Below are positions 1 to 5,905 of a stretch of 29,138 nt of DNA, in pieces. Made by a program: the position numbers and the translations under genes. The notes under the pieces were generated by a model. The model did no database searches. It was given only the letters and a program-made list of their open reading frames with translations, and was not told the DNA's origin. The DNA lies in the NCBI GenBank assembly GCA_019420465.1, contig JAHZHB010000034.1, positions 1-29,138 of the forward strand. The letters are read 5' to 3'. The DNA comes from Lachnospiraceae bacterium. Its GTDB lineage: Bacteria > Bacillota > Clostridia > Lachnospirales > Lachnospiraceae. Position 1 is the stretch's first letter. Each line of letters starts with the position of its first letter.

Positions 1-50
1 GACAAACGGTTTTCAAGACCGCCTCGTTATGACCGCTTCGATACCTCTCC
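1..50 (-). tRNA. tRNA-Ser (anticodon TGA), 5' part, cut by window edge
   Basis: Read on the minus strand this begins GGAGAGGTATCGAAGCGG, the typical acceptor strand and D-arm of a bacterial serine tRNA. It continues into an anticodon stem-loop with CTTGAAA, giving anticodon TGA for UCN codons. The variable arm, T arm and 3' end lie outside the window. Family knowledge: serine tRNAs are class II with a long variable arm, which cannot be checked here. The consensus promoter directly behind it supports a real, transcribed gene. Confidence 0.93.
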
Positions 51-76
51 GTGTATCTCTCACAGAGACAATTGAG

Positions 77-105
77 ATTATATCAGCCACTGTGAGAGTT
101 GTCAA
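77..105 (-). promoter_or_regulatory. Consensus sigma-A promoter of tRNA-Ser
   Basis: On the minus strand there is a perfect TTGACA (-35, 100-105), a 17-base spacer and a perfect TATAAT (-10, 77-82). Transcription would start near position 70, leaving a leader of about 20 bases before the mature tRNA 5' end at 50. A perfect match to consensus fits a constitutive stable-RNA promoter. Confidence 0.92.
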
Positions 106-146
106 CAACTTTTTTCAACTTTTTTTATTTTTTTCTATTTTTGCTT

Positions 147-839
147 TTATTGATACTTTTCAGCCAGTAATTCTGCAGTAAACAGATCTTCCGGAGTGGT
201 GATCTTTATATTATCGTAGGAGCCTTTTGTCAGATGTACTGCTTTTTCTTTTGCATACTCCACACAGGAAGCATCATCTGTCAATACAGCGGATGCATCC
301 TCCAGTGCTTTTGTATAACTGTCAAAGATCAGCTGTCTTTCAAACACCTGTGGTGTCTGAGCCTGCCAGACCAGACGTCTTTCGGGTGTCTGGCGGATAT
401 TTCCCTCTTCATCTGCAATCTTGATCGTATCCTTTACCGGTACTGCTGCTATACAGGCTGCGTATTTCTGTACATCCGCATACAGATTTTCCAGCAGTTC
501 TCCGGAAATGAACGGGCGGGCACCGTCGTGTATAAATACATAGTCTGTATCCTCACACTGTTTCAGCCCTTCATATACGGAATCACAGCGTTCTTTTCCT
601 CCCGGGATGATACATTTTACCCTGGCAATCCTATACTTTTCAACGATTTCTTTCCGGCAGTAGTCGATTTCTTCACCGGAGGTTACCAGAATGATCTCCT
701 TTATAAAGGACTGACGGGCAAAGCATCGCAGACTGTACGCAAGCACCGGCATTCCCCTGATCGACAGATACTGTTTTTTTACGGCTGTCCCCATGCGTTT
801 TCCGCTTCCGGCAGCCAGTACGATCGCACTGCACTCCAT
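147..839 (-). CDS. ispD: 2-C-methyl-D-erythritol 4-phosphate cytidylyltransferase
   Basis: IspD couples CTP with methylerythritol 4-phosphate to make CDP-ME, the third step of the non-mevalonate isoprenoid pathway, in the cytoplasm. The 230-residue protein has the usual family length. Its N-terminus carries the nucleotide-binding loop LAAGSGKRMG; further on are HDGARPF, KDTIK and the late TDDAS segment, all typical of IspD. The start codon follows the tsaD stop directly (TAA then ATG with no gap), so it is the last gene of the tsa operon and probably translationally coupled. No clear terminator hairpin is seen between its stop and the tRNA promoter, only an A/T-rich run. Confidence 0.96.
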   Translation of the reverse strand: MECSAIVLAAGSGKRMGTAVKKQYLSIRGMPVLAYSLRCFARQSFIKEIILVTSGEEIDYCRKEIVEKYRIARVKCIIPGGKERCDSVYEGLKQCEDTDYVFIHDGARPFISGELLENLYADVQKYAACIAAVPVKDTIKIADEEGNIRQTPERRLVWQAQTPQVFERQLIFDSYTKALEDASAVLTDDASCVEYAKEKAVHLTKGSYDNIKITTPEDLFTAELLAEKYQ

Positions 840-1862
840 TTATCTTTCTCCCAGCTGCAGATTTGGCACGGCATTGAGATCCCAGCCACTTCTGGTTCCT
901 TTTATATATTCATAGTAGGCTGCGACACCGATCATCGCACCATTATCGGTACAGAAGATCGGGGAGGGATGATAAAAACGGATATTCTCCGCCCTGCAGG
1001 CCTCTTCCATGGCTGCACGCAGTGTACTGTTGGATGCTACACCTCCGGCAATCGCCAGTTTGTCGATATGATGCTCTTTGGCTGCGCGTATTGCTTTCTG
1101 CGTCAGTGTATCTACCACTGTTTTCTGGAAGGAAGCGGCAAGATCCGCTCTGTTGATCTCCATATGCTGCATATTTGCCTTGTTGATATAGTTCAGCACG
1201 GCACTTTTCAGCCCGCTGAAGCTGAAATCATATGGTGCATCCTCGATATGCGCCTTTGGAAAGACGATGGCATCGGGATTTCCCTCTTTTGACAGCTTAT
1301 CGATCTTTGGTCCGCCCGGATAACCAAGCCCGATGGCTCTGGCCACTTTGTCAAACGCCTCTCCGGCCGCATCATCACGTGTCCGTCCGAGGATTTCAAA
1401 TTCGCCGTAATCTTTTACGATCACCAGATGAGTATGACCACCTGACACGATCAGACACAGAAACGGCGGTTCAAGATCCGGATTTTCGATATAATTGGCG
1501 GACACATGGCCTTCGATATGATGCACGCCGACCAGGGGAATATCTGCAGCAAAGCAGATCGCTTTTGCCTCTGCAACGCCCACAAGCAGTGCACCTACAA
1601 GGCCCGGTCCATATGTTACGCCAAGCGCATCCAGATCTTTCAGGCCTACACCTGCCTCTTTCAAGGCTTCTTCTATTACTGTATTGATTCGCTCGATATG
1701 CTTTCTTGATGCGATCTCCGGCACAACACCGCCATATTCTTTATGAATATCAATCTGTGAGGAGATCACATTTGACAGGACAGTACGGCCATTTTTAATA
1801 ACAGCTGCTGCCGTCTCGTCGCAGGAGCTCTCCAGCCCCAGAATCAGTATATCCTTCTCCAT
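840..1862 (-). CDS. tsaD: tRNA N6-adenosine threonylcarbamoyltransferase TsaD
   Basis: TsaD transfers the threonylcarbamoyl group from TC-AMP to A37 of ANN-decoding tRNAs to form t6A, acting with TsaB and TsaE. The 340-residue protein is full length. Visible family features are the N-terminal LGLESSCDET, the metal-binding HIEGH (H115 and H119), SGGHTHL near 140-145, GGVASN near 273-278, and the third metal ligand D306 in FCTDNGAM. It sits 18 bases after rnz and abuts ispD. TsaB and TsaE are in the same operon, so the dedicated bacterial t6A transfer set is together here. TsaC/TsaC2, which makes TC-AMP, is not in the window. Confidence 0.97.
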   Translation of the reverse strand: MEKDILILGLESSCDETAAAVIKNGRTVLSNVISSQIDIHKEYGGVVPEIASRKHIERINTVIEEALKEAGVGLKDLDALGVTYGPGLVGALLVGVAEAKAICFAADIPLVGVHHIEGHVSANYIENPDLEPPFLCLIVSGGHTHLVIVKDYGEFEILGRTRDDAAGEAFDKVARAIGLGYPGGPKIDKLSKEGNPDAIVFPKAHIEDAPYDFSFSGLKSAVLNYINKANMQHMEINRADLAASFQKTVVDTLTQKAIRAAKEHHIDKLAIAGGVASNSTLRAAMEEACRAENIRFYHPSPIFCTDNGAMIGVAAYYEYIKGTRSGWDLNAVPNLQLGER

Positions 1863-1880
1863 AGCACTTTCCTTCTTTTC

Positions 1881-2795
1881 CTATTCTTCTGCAAAATTCA
1901 GGGTTACGCTTTTACCGTCTGTTCCGAGATATGTTGACGGGAATATTTTCTGCACGTCGCCAAGATAATTTTCCGGATAGACTAAAGACGGGCTGAAATG
2001 TGTCAGCCACATTTCCTTTGGTTTTGCCTGTGCCGCCAGAGAGGCTGCCTCTTTAAATGTCATGTGTTTGTATTCTCTGGCTTTTTTATCCTTTTCCGGC
2101 TCGCCATACATCCCTTCGCAGATGAAAAGATCACTGTCTTTGGCATGTTCTGCGATCGCAGGCAGCGGGCGGGTATCTGTCGTGTAGGTAACTTTCAGTC
2201 CTTTCCGGGCTGCGCCCAGCACCATATCCGGTGTAAAGATCCGTCCGTCTTCGGCGGTGACCGTCTCGCCTTTCTGCAGCCGGTTCCAGTAACACAGGGG
2301 AATATTTTCCTGCTTTGCTCTGGCCGCATCGAACTTTCCGGTACGCGGTATCTCCAGAGTGTATCCATAGCACTGTACATTATGCTGTACCTTAAAAGCA
2401 GTAATATGATACCCGCAGATCTCGATCTGTTCCTCCGGCATAGTCAGTTCGTGAAATACCAGCGGAAACGGAAGCTCCGGGGCAATACACCGCAGTGCAT
2501 TTACTACCCTTTCGAGTCCCCGCGGTCCGATCAGCGTCAGCGGTGCCGTGCGTTCCGCATTTCCCATCGTCAGCAAAAGGCCCGGAAGACCACTGATATG
2601 ATCCGCATGATAATGGGTAAAGCAGACCACATCGATCGGCTTGAATACCCATCCTTTCTTTTTTATGGCAATCTGTGTGGCCTCCCCACAGTCGATCAGC
2701 AGATTGCTTCCATTATATCTTGTCATCAGGGATGTCAGAAATCGTCCCGGAAGCGGCATCATACCGCCGGTTCCCAAAAGACATATATCCAGCAT
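1881..2795 (-). CDS. rnz: Ribonuclease Z
   Basis: RNase Z is a zinc metallo-beta-lactamase-fold endonuclease that cuts the 3' trailer of pre-tRNAs. All metal ligands of the short-form family are visible: HYHADH (H61, H63, D65, H66), H138 in the VQHNV segment, D207 in TTDTRP and H266 in LTHFSPS, with H244 in KHMTF as the usual additional conserved histidine. At 304 residues it matches the short bacterial form. AAGGAG lies just before the ATG. Its place among t6A genes makes this an operon of tRNA maturation and modification. Confidence 0.95.
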   Translation of the reverse strand: MLDICLLGTGGMMPLPGRFLTSLMTRYNGSNLLIDCGEATQIAIKKKGWVFKPIDVVCFTHYHADHISGLPGLLLTMGNAERTAPLTLIGPRGLERVVNALRCIAPELPFPLVFHELTMPEEQIEICGYHITAFKVQHNVQCYGYTLEIPRTGKFDAARAKQENIPLCYWNRLQKGETVTAEDGRIFTPDMVLGAARKGLKVTYTTDTRPLPAIAEHAKDSDLFICEGMYGEPEKDKKAREYKHMTFKEAASLAAQAKPKEMWLTHFSPSLVYPENYLGDVQKIFPSTYLGTDGKSVTLNFAEE

Positions 2796-2813
2796 AGTTG
2801 GCTCCTTGTCGTT

Positions 2814-3254
2814 TTATTTTAGTCTGCAGCTCATCAGTATGGCATCTTCTGTCGGTTCTTCGTAATAATTTTTACGCTCACCGTCCTGTACAAAATCAAA
2901 TGTTTCATACAGTGCTATTGCCGGTGCATTGCTTTTTCTGACTTCCAGATGGATCGTCTGTATGCCGGCTGCGCGCATCCTGTCAAGCATCGTCTGAACC
3001 AGAAGGCGTCCGACGCCCTTTCGTCTGGACTTTTCTGCTACGGATACATTGGTGATCTCGCCCTCATCCAGGACCATCATGATACCCATATACCCCAGAA
3101 CCTGCTTTTCTTCCTTTGCCACCAGAAACAGTGTGTCATTTCGCATCAGGAAGCTGAAAAAACCATTTTCCGTCCACGGTACCGAAAAATTCTGCCGCTC
3201 AATTTCCACGACCTGTTCCAGATCATCAAACTGCATTTCGTGAATCTGTATCAT
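2814..3254 (-). CDS. rimI: Ribosomal protein S18 alanine N-acetyltransferase RimI
   Basis: RimI is a GNAT acetyltransferase that acetylates the N-terminal alanine of ribosomal protein S18. The acetyl-CoA pyrophosphate loop is RRKGVG at residues 77-82. E103 (HLEV) and Y115 (ALYETF) fall at the positions of the catalytic base and acid described for enterobacterial RimI, and N108 follows the KSN motif. The 146-residue length is normal. It overlaps tsaB by 4 bases (ATGA type), implying translational coupling. The tsaB-rimI-tsaD neighbourhood is widespread in Firmicutes, which favours RimI over a generic GNAT. Confidence 0.92.
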   Translation of the reverse strand: MIQIHEMQFDDLEQVVEIERQNFSVPWTENGFFSFLMRNDTLFLVAKEEKQVLGYMGIMMVLDEGEITNVSVAEKSRRKGVGRLLVQTMLDRMRAAGIQTIHLEVRKSNAPAIALYETFDFVQDGERKNYYEEPTEDAILMSCRLK

Positions 3255-3970
3255 GCGTTCTCCTGTTCTCTTTTCAGACGTTCGGCACGCTCTCTTTCCG
3301 CCTGGGAAACGCGCAGATACTCCGGACGGTGTTCAGCCGCCGTCTGAATTTTTCCTTCTTTATAATATTTTGCAGCCAGGGCAGCTACTGCACCGGCTTT
3401 CTGTTTATTCAGATGCACCGGTGCAAAGCTGACCGATACTGTGCATTCTGCGAGGATCTGCTCTTTAAATACGGGGACGCCGTCTCCCAGAAATACAGCA
3501 GGTTCTCCCATGGTATTGATCTCTTCGATCAGTTCTTCAATGCCCTTTGCCTGCTGATCCCGCACAACTGCCAGCTCATGGTTTTCAAAGCGGTAGATGC
3601 CTGTGTACACCTGATGCCGTCTGGCATCCATGATCGGACAGATCATGCCGGGTGTATCAAAAAGATTACAGGCCATAGCCTCCAGTGTCGGTACCGCGAT
3701 CAGCGGTTTGTCAAGCGCCAGTCCCAGCCCCTTTGCCGTAGCTGAACCGATACGCAGTCCGGTAAAAGAGCCCGGACCGGCAGAGATAGCTATCGCATCG
3801 ATACTGTTCATATCCAGTTCGATATTTTTGCGTATCTCATCAAGCATGGGCAAAAGCGTCTGTGAATGTGTCTTTTTATAACAGATCGTATATTCTGCGA
3901 GCAGGGTGTCATCCTCTGTCACTGCAGCGGATGCGACCAGCCCCGAACTGTCCAAAGCCAGAATTTTCAT
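3251..3970 (-). CDS. tsaB: t6A biosynthesis protein TsaB
   Basis: TsaB is the inactive ASKHA-fold paralogue of TsaD that dimerises with it and helps assemble the TsaBDE complex. The N-terminus MKILALDSSG and the segment SAGPGSFTGLRIG near residues 64-76 are hallmark TsaB sequences. The metal-binding HxxxH of TsaD is absent, as expected. The 239-residue protein ends in a charged Arg/Glu-rich tail. Its start lies 2 bases after the tsaE stop and its end overlaps rimI by 4 bases. Confidence 0.95.
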   Translation of the reverse strand: MKILALDSSGLVASAAVTEDDTLLAEYTICYKKTHSQTLLPMLDEIRKNIELDMNSIDAIAISAGPGSFTGLRIGSATAKGLGLALDKPLIAVPTLEAMACNLFDTPGMICPIMDARRHQVYTGIYRFENHELAVVRDQQAKGIEELIEEINTMGEPAVFLGDGVPVFKEQILAECTVSVSFAPVHLNKQKAGAVAALAAKYYKEGKIQTAAEHRPEYLRVSQAERERAERLKREQENA

Positions 3971-3972
3971 GG

Positions 3973-4404
3973 TTATTTTCCTCTACTTTCTATACGGATT
4001 TTGCGGTAATCCAGACCTTTTTCCAGATCTTTTTCGATACATATATCTGTCGCCTCCCGGGGAATCAGCTCATCGATCAGCCCGGCCCATTCGATCAGAC
4101 AGATACCCTGTCCGTAAAAATAATCTTCGTAACCGATCTCTTCCATCTCTTCCGGATCACCGATCCGGTATACATCGAAATGGTACAGTGGCAGACGGCC
4201 GCTGTCGTATTCCTGCAGGATCGTAAATGTCGGGCTCGTCACCGGTTCTTCGATACCAAGCCCGGCTGCCAGTCCTTTGGTAAAGACGGTCTTTCCGACG
4301 CCAAGATCTCCGTTTAACGTATAGATCTCCCCCGGCTTTACTCTGGCTGCAAGTTCTTTTCCTATATTAAATGTATCTTCTGGTGTAAAACTTTCAAAAA
4401 TCAT
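3973..4404 (-). CDS. tsaE: t6A biosynthesis ATPase TsaE
   Basis: TsaE is the small P-loop ATPase that binds the TsaB-TsaD dimer and supports turnover in t6A synthesis. The Walker A motif GDLGVGKT is at residues 32-39, followed by SPTFTI and LIEWAG, both typical of the family. The 143-residue length is normal. AAAGGAG precedes the ATG. It is the first gene of the operon, behind the promoter at 4430-4458. Confidence 0.95.
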   Translation of the reverse strand: MIFESFTPEDTFNIGKELAARVKPGEIYTLNGDLGVGKTVFTKGLAAGLGIEEPVTSPTFTILQEYDSGRLPLYHFDVYRIGDPEEMEEIGYEDYFYGQGICLIEWAGLIDELIPREATDICIEKDLEKGLDYRKIRIESRGK

Positions 4405-4429
4405 ATCTTTACTCCTTTACAGCGACCAC

Positions 4430-4458
4430 AGTATAGCACATCCTGGTTTTGGACTCAA
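4430..4458 (-). promoter_or_regulatory. Promoter of the tsaE-tsaB-rimI-rnz-tsaD-ispD operon
   Basis: Minus strand: TTGAGT (-35, 4453-4458), 17-base spacer, TATACT (-10, 4430-4435), with TGC just before the -10, making an extended -10 element. The start point would be about 4423, giving a leader near 20 bases before the tsaE ATG. It is back to back with the forward promoter of the cyclophilin gene. Confidence 0.8.
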
Positions 4459-4472
4459 GAAACAGTTCCCAC

Positions 4473-4501
4473 TTGCGCAGCCTGTCTAAAACAGATATAC
4501 T
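4473..4501 (+). promoter_or_regulatory. Probable promoter of the cyclophilin gene
   Basis: Forward strand: TTGCGC (4473-4478), a 17-base spacer and TATACT (4496-4501). The -10 is good and the -35 matches consensus in the TTG plus one further base. The leader to the chosen start at 4582 would be about 75 bases. No terminator-like hairpin is seen in it. Confidence 0.6.
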
Positions 4502-4581
4502 GTAAGCAAACCTGTCCACAGGACAAATATAAGGAAAAAGCCTGATCCGCACACATGGAGCAGCTTTTGGAAAGGAATCTT

Positions 4582-5100
4582 ATGTCAAATCCAATTCTTA
4601 CGATCACCATGCAGGATGGCTCTGTCATGAAAGGTGAATTATATCCGGAGATCGCTCCGAACACAGTCAACAACTTTATCAGCCTTGTCAAAAAAGGCTA
4701 CTACAACGGTCTGATCTTCCACCGTGTCATTCCGGGATTTATGATCCAGGGCGGATGCCCGGACGGTACCGGTATGGGCGGCCCGGGATACTGCATCAAG
4801 GGAGAGTTTTCCCAGAATGGTTTCAAAAACGATCTGAAACACACCAAAGGTGTGCTGTCCATGGCAAGAACCATGGCGCCTGACACGGCCGGTTCCCAGT
4901 TTTTCATCATGCACCAGACATCTCCGCATCTGGACGGTGCCTATGCCGCTTTCGGTAAGATCACCGAAGGTCTGGACGTCATCGATGCCATTGCCGGTGT
5001 ACCGACTAATTATATGGACAAACCACTGAAAGATCAGGTGATCCAGTCCATGGAGATCGATACCCTCGGTGTTGATTATCCGGAACCGGAAAAATGCTAA
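4582..5100 (+). CDS. Peptidyl-prolyl cis-trans isomerase, cyclophilin type
   Basis: Cyclophilins isomerise Xaa-Pro bonds and assist folding. From the chosen start the protein has 172 residues, the usual size of a single-domain cytoplasmic cyclophilin, with no signal peptide. Family motifs are FHRVIPGFMIQGG (with the catalytic Arg), GSQFFI and HLDGAYAAFGKI. I start it at MSNPIL (4582) because GGAAAGG lies 6-7 bases upstream. An in-frame ATG at 4555 lacks a ribosome-binding site and adds nine non-conserved residues. The stop overlaps the stop of the convergent YigZ gene by 4 bases. Confidence 0.94.
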   Translation: MSNPILTITMQDGSVMKGELYPEIAPNTVNNFISLVKKGYYNGLIFHRVIPGFMIQGGCPDGTGMGGPGYCIKGEFSQNGFKNDLKHTKGVLSMARTMAPDTAGSQFFIMHQTSPHLDGAYAAFGKITEGLDVIDAIAGVPTNYMDKPLKDQVIQSMEIDTLGVDYPEPEKC

Positions 5101-5771
5101 TCCTGTCTGGCTGACAGCCCGTCACCGGTGAGCACACGCTCGCCCAGTCTGGCAAAATATATTTCCTCCTGTTCCTGCCACAGCGCATTACCGCTCGTTG
5201 CGTCCATGACCTCCGAGTGAAAAGATGCCAGCTCGGCAGGTTCCAGGAGGATTTTCATTCTGACCTGGTCCTCATACAGCGTATCCAGTACGATGATCTG
5301 CCGGGAAGCTGTCATATACTGCAGCTTGCCAAGACCGGTATAATCCGTCACGATATCTACCGGGATCCCTTTCTTTTTTTCTATGATCTCACAATGCAAA
5401 AGGCCTTCCTGTACTGCCTGTGAATACGCCCGTACAAGTCCCCCTGTTCCCAGCAGAACTCCGCCAAAATATCTGGTCACTACAACGGCCACATCGTACA
5501 GCTGCTGCCCCGTCAGCACATCCAGCATCGGATGGCCGGCTGTTCCCTGCGGTTCACCGTCGTCGCTGCTTCTCATACAGTTCTGTGTCTCCCCGAGAAT
5601 ATAGGCATAACAGTTGTGCCTGGCATCCCAGTACTTTTTCTTTGTTTTTTCAATAAAGGCCAGTGCCTCCTCTTCGGAATGCACCGGACATATCGTGGCA
5701 ATAAAGCGGGACTTTTTTTCCGTGATCTCACCCTGCCCGCCTGTGTATACGGTTTTGGTAAAGACTGCCAT
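5097..5771 (-). CDS. YigZ/IMPACT family protein
   Basis: This belongs to the YigZ (UPF0029/IMPACT) family, whose biochemical role is not settled; links to translation have been proposed for the eukaryotic IMPACT protein. The signature DGEPQGTAGHPMLDVL lies near residues 71-86 and RYFGGVLLGTGGLVRAYSQA near 100-119. The C-terminal part corresponds to the DUF1949 domain. At 224 residues it is full length. AAAGGAG is 6 bases upstream of the ATG. It is transcribed away from the PBP gene and runs tail to tail into the cyclophilin. Confidence 0.92.
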   Translation of the reverse strand: MAVFTKTVYTGGQGEITEKKSRFIATICPVHSEEEALAFIEKTKKKYWDARHNCYAYILGETQNCMRSSDDGEPQGTAGHPMLDVLTGQQLYDVAVVVTRYFGGVLLGTGGLVRAYSQAVQEGLLHCEIIEKKKGIPVDIVTDYTGLGKLQYMTASRQIIVLDTLYEDQVRMKILLEPAELASFHSEVMDATSGNALWQEQEEIYFARLGERVLTGDGLSARQD

Positions 5772-5804
5772 TTCAGGCTCCTTTCTGCATGAACATGTAC
5801 TGTA

Positions 5805-5834
5805 AGTATAGCATGTATGGAAAGGAATTGTGAA
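5805..5834 (-). promoter_or_regulatory. Probable promoter of the YigZ-family gene
   Basis: Minus strand: TATACT (-10, 5805-5810) preceded by TGC as an extended -10, with a weak TTCACA (-35, 5829-5834) at an 18-base spacing. The leader to the ATG at 5771 is about 27 bases. It is divergent from the PBP promoter. Confidence 0.6.
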
Positions 5835-5869
5835 GAATCTATTTTTTTCTTTATTTCATTGTAGTGATT

Positions 5870-5878
5870 TGTTATAAT
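5870..5878 (+). promoter_or_regulatory. Extended -10 promoter of the PBP gene
   Basis: Forward TGTTATAAT gives a perfect TATAAT (5873-5878) with the extended -10 TG. The -35 region is only T-rich (TTTATT at 17 bases). Transcription would start near 5885, a 20-base leader that holds the AAGGAGG ribosome-binding site of the PBP gene. Confidence 0.7.
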
Positions 5879-5905
5879 TATGAGTCAGAATAAGGAGGTT
5901 TATCT

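Noticed and set aside
234..1292. Long forward-strand open frame over ispD and tsaD
   Set aside because: It is antisense to two clearly identified genes, has a Cys/Phe/Tyr-rich composition typical of a shadow frame and no ribosome-binding site.
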